Shown piece after piece: positions 24,555 through 33,317 of a stretch of DNA of 64,000 nt. The notes below the pieces were generated by a model that saw only the letters and a program-made list of their open reading frames with translations, made no database searches and had not been told where the DNA came from. The stretch comes from Arthrobacter hankyongi (lineage in GTDB: Bacteria > Actinomycetota > Actinomycetes > Actinomycetales > Micrococcaceae), in assembly GCF_022012395.1 (NCBI RefSeq), contig NZ_JAKLTQ010000004.1:185008-249007 (forward strand), given 5' to 3'. Position numbers and translations under genes: made by a program. Numbering within the stretch: position 1 is the stretch's first letter; each line of letters starts with the position of its first letter.

Positions 24555-25568
24555 TCATTTTCTAGTGGTGACAATGCCGACGGGCAGTACGGTGCCGATG
24601 CCCTCGGCTCGAGCGCGGTTGAGGAGCATCTCGGCGACGACGATGTCCTGCAGGCCGGAGCCGGTCGATTTGTAGATCCGAATGCCCTGCTCCGGATCGA
24701 TCGGGGATTTGCCACCGAGCACGTCGTTCAGTGTGACGACGATCGAATCGACATCGACACTGTCTGCGCGTGCGGCGATCATGTCGCCGCTGCCATTGAC
24801 TACCTCGTCATAAGTATCGACAACGACGACGGCGGCCCGGCCAATGAGATCAGCGGGCAGCTCGCGCTGTGCCGGCGTCGTCGAACCGATGGAGACGACG
24901 GCTGCATGGGGCCCTACCCATTCGCTCAGCAGGGTCGGCGATTCGTCCCTCGACCGTGCCGCGCAGAGGAGGAGGTCTGCGCCCTCCGCTGCCTCTTGGG
25001 CGGAGGCGACGGCGAGGGCCGCCGCACCAGAAACTCCGTCGAACTCGCGGGCGAACGACTCACGATTGGACGGTGTGGGACTGAACACGCGGATGCCGGC
25101 GAACTCGACCAGATGCGACAGCGCAGTGAGGTGTGACCGCGCTTCGAAGCCCGAACCGATCACTCCGACCTGCAAGGGCCGTTGCGGTACAAGCGTCGAG
25201 GCCCCGACGGCGGAAGTCGCCGCCGTGCGGAGCCCGGTGACCCGGTTACCGTCCACCAGCGCGACCAAGTCCGCGGTGTCCTTGTCGAAGAGGGAGATGA
25301 GGTAACTGACCCGGAGGCCATCGGCAAATGAGCCGGCGATCGACTTGGCGCCGAACAAGCGGCCGCTGCCCGGTACCGACGGCATGATTCGCAGCCATTC
25401 GCGTTCGGACTGGGCGAAGATCCGGCCCGGCGTCCGGGCCTCGTCATCGGTGGCGCTGTACGCCGCGCGGACGGCCTCGATCGCCTGGGGCCAGTCGGAA
25501 AGCTTGGCTACATCGGAATCGGTGAGGAACAGCGGAAGGCTTGGTGGCAGGTCACCATCGGTGCTCAC
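24555..25568 (-). CDS. ornithine cyclodeaminase / mu-crystallin family protein
   Basis: A 337-residue protein of the OCD/mu-crystallin family: NAD(P)-linked imine reductases, amino-acid dehydrogenases or cyclodeaminases. The Rossmann motif VGVIGSGFEARSHL is central, and the substrate-side residues appear in FGAKSIAGSF and LRTAATSAVGA. GTG at 25568 is chosen over the ATG at 25607 because AAGGAG lies at a proper distance upstream. It is first in a leftward operon with the aldolase gene, facing the aldehyde dehydrogenase across operator E. The reaction is not identified; an imine or amino group in the pathway is one reading. Confidence 0.8.
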   Translation of the reverse strand: MSTDGDLPPSLPLFLTDSDVAKLSDWPQAIEAVRAAYSATDDEARTPGRIFAQSEREWLRIMPSVPGSGRLFGAKSIAGSFADGLRVSYLISLFDKDTADLVALVDGNRVTGLRTAATSAVGASTLVPQRPLQVGVIGSGFEARSHLTALSHLVEFAGIRVFSPTPSNRESFAREFDGVSGAAALAVASAQEAAEGADLLLCAARSRDESPTLLSEWVGPHAAVVSIGSTTPAQRELPADLIGRAAVVVVDTYDEVVNGSGDMIAARADSVDVDSIVVTLNDVLGGKSPIDPEQGIRIYKSTGSGLQDIVVAEMLLNRARAEGIGTVLPVGIVTTRK

Positions 25569-25654
25569 GGGCTTTCGCTCCTTATGCGTTGTGCGACGGC
25601 CGCGCACTTGCGGGCCGGGGCCGGGAAATCAAGCGGAACAGATAAATTGTGTCC

Positions 25655-25669
25655 GATACGAATCGTATC
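25655..25669. promoter_or_regulatory. operator E: dyad between OCD-like and aldehyde dehydrogenase genes
   Basis: GATACG-AAT-CGTATC (25655-25669) is a perfect dyad and the clearest copy of the shared element. It lies 86 bases from the OCD-like start and 60 bases from the dehydrogenase start, in a divergent promoter. Confidence 0.7.
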
Positions 25670-25729
25670 CCATATACTCATCAGCACAACCCCGCCTCAA
25701 AGGAAATTCAAGGAAAGAGGGCCCAGCCC

Positions 25730-27106
25730 ATGGCAATCGCCACTGTGAACCCGACCACCGGCTTGACCGAAAAGGAATTTGAGCCTGATACGTCCGAAGC
25801 GGTCCAGATCCGGGTCGCCGAGGCCGCCGAGGCCGCCGGACAGCTCCGGGGAACAAGGTACGAACAGCGCGCAGCATGGATGATCGCCGCTGCCGGGATC
25901 CTCACCGAGGAGGCAGGCAGTCTTGCGGAGCTCATCACCATCGAGATGGGAAAGCCGATCGCGCAGTCGGTGGCCGAGGTGCTCAAGTCCGCGAAGGCGA
26001 TGCGCTATTACGCCGAGCACGCGGAGGCATTCCTTGCCGACGCTCCCTTGGAGGACCCTGCGGCGGTCGGTGCTTCGCGGGCGTGGACCCGGTACGAGCC
26101 GCTCGGGACGGTCCTGGCGGTCATGCCGTGGAACTACCCGCTCTGGCAGGTCATCCGGTTTGCGGCTCCCGCGCTCATGGCGGGCAACTCCGGACTGCTC
26201 AAGCATGCGTCCAACGTTCCCCAGTCTGCCATGTTCCTCGACACGCTCTTCGAACGGGGAGGATTCCCGAAGGGTTCCTTCCGCACGCTGCTGATCGGCG
26301 GGGCTGAGGTCGCCGGTGTGCTGGCAGACCCAAGGGTCAAGGCCGTCACCCTAACGGGATCCGAACCTGCGGGGCGCTCCGTCGCATCAATCGCCGGCGA
26401 CCACGTGAAGAAGGCCGTCCTGGAACTCGGCGGGTCGGATCCGTTCATCGTCATGCCGTCCGCCGATATCCACGAGGCGGCGGCAACCGCAGTGCGGGCG
26501 CGGATCAACAACAACGGCCAGTCCTGCATCGCCGGCAAGCGGTTCATTGTCCACGCCGACGTCTATGAGGCCTTCGCCACCGAATTCGCCAAGCGGATGG
26601 CGGACCTGGTGGTCGGCGATCCGCTCGATCCTGCCACCGAGGTCGGCCCACTGGCCACGCGCTCGGGCCGGGACGAACTCGCCGAGCTTGTGGACGATGC
26701 GCGGGACCGGGGGGCGCAGATCCTGGCCGGTGGCACAATCCCTGACAGGCCGGGTTTTTTCTATGCGCCGACCGTGGTTGCGGGCCTGACCGACGACATG
26801 CGGCTCGTCCAGGAGGAGGCTTTCGGACCGGTCGCCTCGCTGTACCGGGCGAACAGTCGCGAAGAGGCGCTGCGGATTGCAAACCAGACCTCCTTCGGGC
26901 TCTCCAGCGCCGTGTGGACCCGCGACGCGGAAGAGGAGGCGTGGTTCCTGGCGAATCTCGAAGCGGGAGCGGTATTTATCAACGGCATGACTGTTTCCTA
27001 CCAGGAGCTGCCGTTCGGCGGGATTAAGCGCTCGGGGTTCGGGCGCGAACTCGCGGCGGTCGGCATCCGCGAGTTCTGCAACCTCAAGACCGTTTGGAAG
27101 GCCTGA
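25730..27106 (+). CDS. aldehyde dehydrogenase (GabD1/succinate-semialdehyde dehydrogenase-like)
   Basis: A 458-residue NAD(P)+-dependent aldehyde dehydrogenase. Catalytic Cys266 (NNGQSCIAG) and general base Glu232 (LELGGSDPF) are present. The start MAIATVNPTTG and the length resemble mycobacterial GabD1. The ATG at 25730 is chosen over that at 25649, which would place operator E inside the gene. In context it may oxidise the aldehyde made by the flavoprotein oxidase or the aldolase, so succinate semialdehyde is not the only possible substrate. Confidence 0.87.
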   Translation: MAIATVNPTTGLTEKEFEPDTSEAVQIRVAEAAEAAGQLRGTRYEQRAAWMIAAAGILTEEAGSLAELITIEMGKPIAQSVAEVLKSAKAMRYYAEHAEAFLADAPLEDPAAVGASRAWTRYEPLGTVLAVMPWNYPLWQVIRFAAPALMAGNSGLLKHASNVPQSAMFLDTLFERGGFPKGSFRTLLIGGAEVAGVLADPRVKAVTLTGSEPAGRSVASIAGDHVKKAVLELGGSDPFIVMPSADIHEAAATAVRARINNNGQSCIAGKRFIVHADVYEAFATEFAKRMADLVVGDPLDPATEVGPLATRSGRDELAELVDDARDRGAQILAGGTIPDRPGFFYAPTVVAGLTDDMRLVQEEAFGPVASLYRANSREEALRIANQTSFGLSSAVWTRDAEEEAWFLANLEAGAVFINGMTVSYQELPFGGIKRSGFGRELAAVGIREFCNLKTVWKA

Positions 27107-27176
27107 CCCGCCGGCATACGCAGGCGGCCGTCAGGCCCTTGCGGGAGCGGAGTGACCGGTGTTACATTCTATTCGA

Positions 27177-27187
27177 AACGAAACGTA
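27177..27187. promoter_or_regulatory. operator F: dyad before the FAD hydroxylase gene
   Basis: AACG-AAA-CGTA matches the shared element. It ends 19 bases before the ATG at 27207 and just upstream of the AAGGAG ribosome-binding site. Confidence 0.55.
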
Positions 27188-27206
27188 CTGAACACTAAGG
27201 AGTGGG

Positions 27207-28712
27207 ATGAGCAACATCGCCGAGGTTGACGTGGTCGTGATCGGGGGAGGCCCGGTCGGGGTCACCGCGCTGGCGCTGCTCGGCCGGGCGGGCCTGACCG
27301 CGGTCGGCCTCGAACGCGATACCGAGATGTGGCCGACGGCCCGCGCGGTGCACTTCGACGGCGAGACCTTCCGTACGCTCCAGTCGCTGGGGGTGGCGGA
27401 ACGGTTCGCGGAGGCCACCTTGCCGATGGCCTCGATGCACATCGAGAATGAAGCCCGCGAGGTGCTCATCTCGGTGCCCACGGGCAGGTTCGGCAGCCAG
27501 GGGTGGCATGACGATCTCACCTTCCACCAGCCCGACATCGAACGCCTGGTCCGGGAGGTCGTCGAGGAACTCCCCGGCGTCGAGCTCCGGTGCGGAAGCA
27601 CCGCTGCCGCGGTTCGAAATGTTGACGAGGGCGTCGAAGTCACTGTGTGCGATGCTGATGGCAGCGAATCGATCATCCGTGCACGGTGGGCCATTGCCGC
27701 CGACGGCGCCCGCTCCCAGATTCGGCAATCGCTCGGCATCGACACCGAAAAACTGGGTGAGGATGCGCAGTGGCTTGTCGTCGACGGGATCCTTGAAGAC
27801 AGTCCCGGCTTGTCGTCCGACATGATCTTCCTGGGCCATCACACCCGGCCTGCCCTGTGGATCCGTCTGCCAGGCACCCGGGTGCGGATGGAGTTCATGC
27901 TGATGCCCGACGACGACCCCGAGGAAATCGTGACCGCGGCGGCGGTCGAACGGATCAGCCACGGTGTGCTGCCGGCGGATAAGTTTACGGCTGACCGGCA
28001 GGCGCTCTACACCTTCCGGGGGCGGATCGCCCGGCAGTGGCGCGCCGGCAACATCTTCCTCGCCGGAGACGCCGCACATCAGGCTCCGCCGCTGTTCGGG
28101 CAGGGCCTGTGTGCCGGAGTGCGCGACGTGGCGAACCTCGTCTGGAAGCTTGACCTGGTCAAGCGCGGCGCGGCCGATGACAGCATTCTCGATACCTACG
28201 AGAGCGAGCGGAAGCCGCATGCGCGGTTCTGGGTCGAGCAGGCGACCAATGCCGCTGGCTTCCTCCAGACCACCGACGCCGAGGTCGCGAAACAGCGCGA
28301 CGAATTCATCCGTGCCAACCCTGCCGCATCGGCCCCGGTGTCCCCGGCCCTGGGCCCGGGCCTGCACGAGGGCGGAACCGACAAGCGGGCCGGCCACCTG
28401 AGTATGCAGCCGATCCTTGCCGACGGCGTCCGCCTGGACGACATGGTGGGCACCCGTTTCCTGGTGGCAACGACCCCGGAGCTCTACGCCGCCGTCCCCG
28501 CCGGGCTGCGGGAGCAGCTCGAGGAGGACGACGACGTCGTGGTCCTGTTCGATCCGGCGAAGGTCGGCCAGATCCTGGAAGCCACGGGCGCCCAGGCCGT
28601 CGTCGTGCGGCCGGACCGCTACATCCTGGGCGCCGGCGACACCGCCGAGGCCTTGGGGCACCTCATCCGTAGCATCCCGACAGTCGGCCGCACGGTGCCG
28701 TCACACACCTAA
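27207..28712 (+). CDS. FAD-dependent aromatic hydroxylase (MhpA/PheA type)
   Basis: A 501-residue class A flavoprotein monooxygenase, of the group that hydroxylates phenols to catechols with NAD(P)H and O2. The FAD motif GGGPVG lies at residues 13-18, the DG motif ADGARSQIR follows near 170, and the GD motif GDAAHQAPPLFGQGLCAG near 290. The C-terminal thioredoxin-like domain of MhpA-type enzymes is present (VVVLFDPAKVG). It is first in a rightward run with the extradiol dioxygenase, FAH and NMT1-like genes, which fits hydroxylation followed by ring opening. Confidence 0.9.
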   Translation: MSNIAEVDVVVIGGGPVGVTALALLGRAGLTAVGLERDTEMWPTARAVHFDGETFRTLQSLGVAERFAEATLPMASMHIENEAREVLISVPTGRFGSQGWHDDLTFHQPDIERLVREVVEELPGVELRCGSTAAAVRNVDEGVEVTVCDADGSESIIRARWAIAADGARSQIRQSLGIDTEKLGEDAQWLVVDGILEDSPGLSSDMIFLGHHTRPALWIRLPGTRVRMEFMLMPDDDPEEIVTAAAVERISHGVLPADKFTADRQALYTFRGRIARQWRAGNIFLAGDAAHQAPPLFGQGLCAGVRDVANLVWKLDLVKRGAADDSILDTYESERKPHARFWVEQATNAAGFLQTTDAEVAKQRDEFIRANPAASAPVSPALGPGLHEGGTDKRAGHLSMQPILADGVRLDDMVGTRFLVATTPELYAAVPAGLREQLEEDDDVVVLFDPAKVGQILEATGAQAVVVRPDRYILGAGDTAEALGHLIRSIPTVGRTVPSHT

Positions 28713-28750
28713 TCCCACATCCGCACGAACCGGACAAAACGCAGGAGACC

Positions 28751-29692
28751 ATGATGGCATTCAGCCCGATCACCCACCTGAGGCACTTCGACATCGCGGT
28801 GCCCGACTATCAAAAGCAGGTCGAGTTCTACAAGAACCACTGGGGACTCACCGTCATGGAGGACGACGGCGACGTGACCTACTTTGCCGCCGAAGGCTCC
28901 CCCGAGCAGTATTCGGTCCGCGTGCGCAAATCCGACGAGAAGCGCCTCGATCTCGTCGCGTTCGGGGTCGCGGACCGGACCGCGGTCGATGAGCTCGCGT
29001 CCGACCTCATCGCCAAAGGCGTGCAGCTGATCGGCGAACCTGATGACGTGAAGACGCTCGGCGGGGGGTACGGCTTCCGGTTTTTCGATCTGGAAGGGCG
29101 CACGATTGAGGTCTCGACCGACGTCGAAGTGCGAAAGCACCGCAAGATCGAGGAACGCGAGGCGATCCCGGTGCGCCTGTCCCACGTGGTGCTGAACTCC
29201 CCGGCGCCGGAAAAGATGCGTGCCTGGTACGAACAGCACCTGGGATTCCGGCTTTCCGACACCCTGAACCACCCTCATATGGGAGACCTGTTCTACTTCA
29301 TGCGCTGCAACGCCCAGCACCACAGCATGGCCATCGCCCGCGGTCCGCACGCCTCCTTGCAGCACGCCTCCTTCGAGCTGCGCGGGATCGACGAGTACAT
29401 GCGGGGCAGCGGCCGCCTAATCCGTTCCGGGTTCCGAAAGATCTGGGGTCCGGGCCGGCACCGCGCCGGTGACAACACCTTCACTTACTTCATCGATCCC
29501 AACGGCAACACGATGGAATACACCACCGAACTCGACATGGTCGACGAGGACACCTGGCATCCCAGCATCTTCGACACCAGCGAGCCGGAAACCTCCGACC
29601 AGTGGGGCACCGGCGGCGAGATGGACGAGTTCATCGCACGGGAGATGTTCAACGACCCGGACAAGGGCCTGTACGTCGCCCCGCCGGTATAA
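28751..29692 (+). CDS. type I extradiol ring-cleavage dioxygenase (BphC/VOC fold)
   Basis: A 313-residue two-domain vicinal-oxygen-chelate dioxygenase. The Fe(II) ligands in the C-terminal domain are His145 (LSHVVL), His205 (LQHASF) and Glu256 (TMEYTTE), with the same spacing as His146/His210/Glu260 of BphC. The N-terminal domain (HLRHFDIAVPDYQK) is the inactive repeat. Two ATGs are adjacent (28751, 28754), preceded by GGAGA. Directly after the hydroxylase gene, it should open a catechol between C2 and C3. Confidence 0.92.
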   Translation: MMAFSPITHLRHFDIAVPDYQKQVEFYKNHWGLTVMEDDGDVTYFAAEGSPEQYSVRVRKSDEKRLDLVAFGVADRTAVDELASDLIAKGVQLIGEPDDVKTLGGGYGFRFFDLEGRTIEVSTDVEVRKHRKIEEREAIPVRLSHVVLNSPAPEKMRAWYEQHLGFRLSDTLNHPHMGDLFYFMRCNAQHHSMAIARGPHASLQHASFELRGIDEYMRGSGRLIRSGFRKIWGPGRHRAGDNTFTYFIDPNGNTMEYTTELDMVDEDTWHPSIFDTSEPETSDQWGTGGEMDEFIAREMFNDPDKGLYVAPPV

Positions 29693-29720
29693 CGGCGCTG
29701 CAATGACTGATGGAGACTTC

Positions 29721-30752
29721 ATGGAAAAAGCACTCGTGAACGGATTCGTGCTGGGCACCTTCGAGCACGAGGGGGAAGAATTCCCCGGACTTGCCCTCGA
29801 TGACGCCGTCGTCGACCTGCGCGCGGTGTTGCCAGACGTCCGCCGGATCGGGGACCTGTTCGCCGACTGGGAGGCGCACCTCGACGCGCTTGAGGCTATC
29901 GAGCCGGCTGCCGTGGGTGCGCGCCCGCTCGGTGAACTGCGGGTGCTGCCGCCGGTGCAGCCCGTCGGCACGATCATCGCGGCAGGGGCGAACTACCGCG
30001 AGCACATCCTGCAGATCAGCGTCGCGCATCGGCTCGGCACGGAGGGTGCCGATGAGGCGCAACCGCGCGCCGACGCGGCCGCAGAGACGGATGAGCGCGG
30101 CCGATCGGGCGACCCGTACGTGTGGACCGGGATACCGTCGGCGGTCTGCGGCGCCTACGACGATGTGCAGCTGCCCGACGTCGGCGCAGACGTCGACTGG
30201 GAACTTGAGCTGGGCGTGGTGATTGGGAGGACAGCGCACCGGGTCGGTGTATACGACGCTATGGACTATGTGGCCGGGTACACGATCGTCAACGACATCA
30301 CGGCGCGGACGCTCGTCCCCCGCGGCGACATCGCCATGATGGGCACGGACTGGTTCCGGGCGAAGAACCAGCCGACCTTTTTCCCCACCGGCCCCTACCT
30401 GGTGCCGGCGCGGTTCGTCCCCGACCCGGCGAAGCTTCGGATCCAGTTGCGCCTGAACGGCGCGCTCATGCAGGATGCCGACACCGATGACCTGCTGTTC
30501 GATATCCCGAGCCTGATCGCCTACGCATCGTCGGTCGCCGTGCTGCGGCCCGGTGACATTCTCATCACCGGTTCACCGGCGGGCAACGGCTCGCACTGGG
30601 GCCGTTTCCTCCGGCACGGCGACGTGATGGAGGCGACGATCTCGGGGCTCGGCGTCCAGCGGACGGTGGTCCGCGGCCCGAGCGGCCAGTTGCCGCCTTG
30701 GTATGCCGACCGGCCGGCCGCGGTCGCGGCGGCCGGCGGCCCGGGCCGGTGA
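29721..30752 (+). CDS. FAH-family hydrolase 1
   Basis: A 343-residue protein of the fumarylacetoacetate hydrolase superfamily, which hydrolyses or decarboxylates ring-fission products with Mg2+. The metal-binding stretches are DWELELGVVIGR and TIVNDITAR, followed by GPYLVPA and the late GDILITGSPAG. The ATG at 29721 follows GGAGA at the right distance; the ATG at 29703 has no ribosome-binding site. A lid segment of about 25 residues with acidic/Ala-rich composition (near residues 110-130) is unusual. It overlaps the next gene by four bases. Confidence 0.87.
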   Translation: MEKALVNGFVLGTFEHEGEEFPGLALDDAVVDLRAVLPDVRRIGDLFADWEAHLDALEAIEPAAVGARPLGELRVLPPVQPVGTIIAAGANYREHILQISVAHRLGTEGADEAQPRADAAAETDERGRSGDPYVWTGIPSAVCGAYDDVQLPDVGADVDWELELGVVIGRTAHRVGVYDAMDYVAGYTIVNDITARTLVPRGDIAMMGTDWFRAKNQPTFFPTGPYLVPARFVPDPAKLRIQLRLNGALMQDADTDDLLFDIPSLIAYASSVAVLRPGDILITGSPAGNGSHWGRFLRHGDVMEATISGLGVQRTVVRGPSGQLPPWYADRPAAVAAAGGPGR

Positions 30753-31573
30753 GGCTGCGGCAGAGCCACTTTGTGCCGCCTGTCCCATACCTTTTGGCGG
30801 CCGAATTCGGGTTGTTGGACGGGGTTGAGGCCACCCGGACAACCTCGAGCGGAGCCCAGCTCGAGGCGCTGATCACTGGCCAGCAGGACATCGCGGTCAC
30901 GGCCATCGACAACCTGTTCGAGTGGACCAAGGCGGGCGCCGATCTTCGTCTCGTCGCTCAGATCGAACAGACCACCCCGGTCGGGGTCTACGCACGAGGC
31001 GACGTGGAGTCGGTTGCGGATCTGGCCGGGTGCCGGTTCGCCGTGGACGCCTTGGCGAACGGTTTCGCGCTAATCGCCCGGCGTATGCTCCGCGACGCAG
31101 GCGTCGAGGTGGACTACGTGGAGGCGGGCGGGGTGCGCGAACGGTTCGAAGCGCTCCTGGCCGGCGAGGCGGACGCGAGCCTGCTCGGGCCGCCGTTCGG
31201 CGAACTCGCCGCACAGGCCGGCATGCGGTGTGTCGCGTCCGTGAACGAACTGCTTCCGGAGCTGCCGGGCCAAGGGCTGGTGGTTCGCACTCAAATGGTC
31301 GATTCGGACGCGCTCCACGCCTACCTGCGCGCACTCGTGCGGGGAGCCGAAATCGGGGTGTCACTGCCCGACGATGACGGCATCGCGCTGCTGGAGCGCT
31401 GCGGATTCAAGGCGGCCGCCGCGGCAGCCTGGGCTGCGCGGCCGCGCACGCTCGCGGTTCAGCGCTCCGGCCTGGCTCTCCTCACCGACATCCGCCGGAG
31501 TCTCGAGGTGCTCCCGCGGGACATAGGGCTGGCGGACCTCTGGGATGCCGAGCCGCTGCGGCGCGCGGTCTGA
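30749..31573 (+). CDS. NMT1/THI5-like binding-protein fold without signal peptide
   Basis: A 274-residue protein like the periplasmic binding components for nitrate, sulfonate or thiamine precursors (QLEALITGQQDIAVTAIDN, then LAGCRFAVDALANGFALIARRML). The start GTG at 30749 overlaps the stop of the FAH gene. Beginning there, the protein has no signal peptide or lipobox, and there is no matching permease or ATPase. It must be cytoplasmic unless an upstream start is used. Its role is unknown; a ligand sensor or an enzyme of the THI5 or phthalate-decarboxylase-like type could be considered. Confidence 0.65.
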   Translation: MRLRQSHFVPPVPYLLAAEFGLLDGVEATRTTSSGAQLEALITGQQDIAVTAIDNLFEWTKAGADLRLVAQIEQTTPVGVYARGDVESVADLAGCRFAVDALANGFALIARRMLRDAGVEVDYVEAGGVRERFEALLAGEADASLLGPPFGELAAQAGMRCVASVNELLPELPGQGLVVRTQMVDSDALHAYLRALVRGAEIGVSLPDDDGIALLERCGFKAAAAAAWAARPRTLAVQRSGLALLTDIRRSLEVLPRDIGLADLWDAEPLRRAV

Positions 31574-31625
31574 GCCACCCGGAAGCCGGCCCCCACCAGG
31601 GCATTGAGTTCCGGCGGACAGAATG

Positions 31626-31644
31626 CGATACTGTACGTATCGAA
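31626..31644. promoter_or_regulatory. operator G: dyad before the second FAH operon
   Basis: CGATAC-TGTAC-GTATCG (31626-31642) is a perfect inverted repeat with 6-bp arms. The core TACG-TAT-CGAA (31634-31644) matches the shared element with one deviation. It is 52 bases before the start at 31696. Confidence 0.6.
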
Positions 31645-31695
31645 CAAGTTTCGCCTTGAAGCAACACATTAAAGAAGTAACCCAAGGGAGGGTCC

Positions 31696-32712
31696 ATGAA
31701 ACTGGGACGGATCGCCGTACCAACACCCGACGGAAAGCAGATTCGACTTGTTGCGGCGCAGCCGGAGCAGGGGCGGGTCGTCGACCTCGCCCGCGCCTAC
31801 GCGTTGACGCTGCAGCGGAAAGCGGCCGAGCCGGAGCGCGCCCGGGCGATCGCCCTGACGGTGCTGCCCGGAAGCCTGTCGGCGGGAATCGGGGGCGGCA
31901 CCGCCTTCCTCGACGCCGCACACGCGGCGCTGGCGGCGGCCGATGATGCATCGCTGCCGATCGATGAGGTCTCCTGGCGCGCTGCCGTGGACTCGCCGGT
32001 CATTCGTGACGGGCTGACCTTCGAGCAGCACATCCAGAACTTCCACCGCATCGTCGCCAAGGCACAGCCGGCGCGCTCGATCTACCAGCGCCCCGGGTAT
32101 TTCAAGGGCACCACCGCGAAGTCGTACGGCCTTGACGAGATCCTGCCGTACCCGGACTTCACCGAGGCCCTCGACTGGGAACTCGAGGTCGGCTACGTCA
32201 TCGGTAAGTCCGGCAGTGACCTCACCCCGGATCAGGCGCTCGACCACCTCTTCGGGATCACCATCTTCAACGACTTCAGCGCCCGCGACGTGCAGGGCAT
32301 CGAAATGCCGATCGGCATGGGCCCGCAGAAGAGCAAGGATTTCGCCTACGGCATCGGTCCCTGGGTGGTCACAATGGATGAGATCGACTCGATCGAGGGA
32401 CTCAAGGGTCAGGTCCGCGTCAATGGGGAGGTGCTCTCTGACACGAAGGTCGAGGACTTCGTCTACACCCCCGCCGAACTGCTGGCGTACGTATCCATCG
32501 CCGACCGCCTGCAGCCGGGCGACATCATCGGCTCCGGCACGATGGGCTTCGGCGCCGGCGTCGAGATTGGCCGGTTCCTGCAGCCCGGTGACGTCCTTGA
32601 GCTCGAGCTCGAGGGCGTCGGCACCCTGCGAACGCCCGTATCCACGGAACGCGAAAAGGCCCCGTGGTGGCCCGAGCCCCGTCCCTACCCGCACGAAGGG
32701 TGGCAGGCATGA
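31696..32712 (+). CDS. FAH-family hydrolase 2
   Basis: A 338-residue member of the fumarylacetoacetate hydrolase superfamily, a distant paralogue of the gene at 29721. It has DWELEVGYVIGK, TIFNDFSARD and GDIIGSGTMGFG in the usual order, and the N-terminal half is longer, as in true FAH and in the enzymes that split acylpyruvates or acylacetates. It is the first gene of an operon with a cupin and an acetoacetyl-CoA synthetase, overlapping the cupin gene by four bases. This favours an acetoacetate-releasing reaction. Confidence 0.87.
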   Translation: MKLGRIAVPTPDGKQIRLVAAQPEQGRVVDLARAYALTLQRKAAEPERARAIALTVLPGSLSAGIGGGTAFLDAAHAALAAADDASLPIDEVSWRAAVDSPVIRDGLTFEQHIQNFHRIVAKAQPARSIYQRPGYFKGTTAKSYGLDEILPYPDFTEALDWELEVGYVIGKSGSDLTPDQALDHLFGITIFNDFSARDVQGIEMPIGMGPQKSKDFAYGIGPWVVTMDEIDSIEGLKGQVRVNGEVLSDTKVEDFVYTPAELLAYVSIADRLQPGDIIGSGTMGFGAGVEIGRFLQPGDVLELELEGVGTLRTPVSTEREKAPWWPEPRPYPHEGWQA

Positions 32713-33317
32713 CGACGAGACACCCTGTCCGCCGTGTTGTGACGGGACACGACGACCAAGGGCGCGCCATTATCCTTTCGGACGGACCCGCGCCGAACCA
32801 CTGGTCCTCCGACCAGATTCCAGGCTTCGGCGCCACCGTCCCCTGGCTGACCACCGGTTCCATCGACCACGTCACCGACGAGGATCCGGCTGCCGCGGAT
32901 ACGGACATCCCGAGCTTTCCCGGCGCGGGCGAGACCATCCTGCGCATCGCCGACTTTCCGCCGGACTCTGTCTACCCGGACGAAGCCGGCTCGGTAATCT
33001 TCAGCGAAATCGACGGTCACGATGAGGCCGAGGCAGGTTCGGAGCACAGCAGCGGAAAGCACTTCTGGTTCCACCGCACTGACTCGCTGGACTATGCGGT
33101 CGTCCTCGACGGGGAGATCACCCTCCTGGTCGACGAGGGCGAGGCAACGCTGCGCGCGGGGGACGTGGCCGTGCAGCGCGCCACGAGCCACGCCTGGTCG
33201 AACCGCACGAACAAGACCGCCCGGGTCCTGTTCGTGCTCATCGGAACGGAGCCTTTGTCGGCGTCCGAAATCGCCGTCCGGCGTCGAGCGCTGTCCGAAA
33301 CCTTGGAGCGCACGTGA
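32709..33317 (+). CDS. cupin-domain protein
   Basis: A 202-residue protein with one cupin barrel in the C-terminal half: KHFWFHRTDSLDYAVVLDGE and, after a turn, GDVAVQRATSHAWSN. The first motif has His but Asp where Glu is common, and the second retains its His, so a metal site is possible. The ATG at 32709 overlaps the stop of FAH 2. Cupins of this kind serve as dioxygenases, isomerases or sensors; nothing here fixes the role. Confidence 0.75.
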   Translation: MTTRHPVRRVVTGHDDQGRAIILSDGPAPNHWSSDQIPGFGATVPWLTTGSIDHVTDEDPAAADTDIPSFPGAGETILRIADFPPDSVYPDEAGSVIFSEIDGHDEAEAGSEHSSGKHFWFHRTDSLDYAVVLDGEITLLVDEGEATLRAGDVAVQRATSHAWSNRTNKTARVLFVLIGTEPLSASEIAVRRRALSETLERT

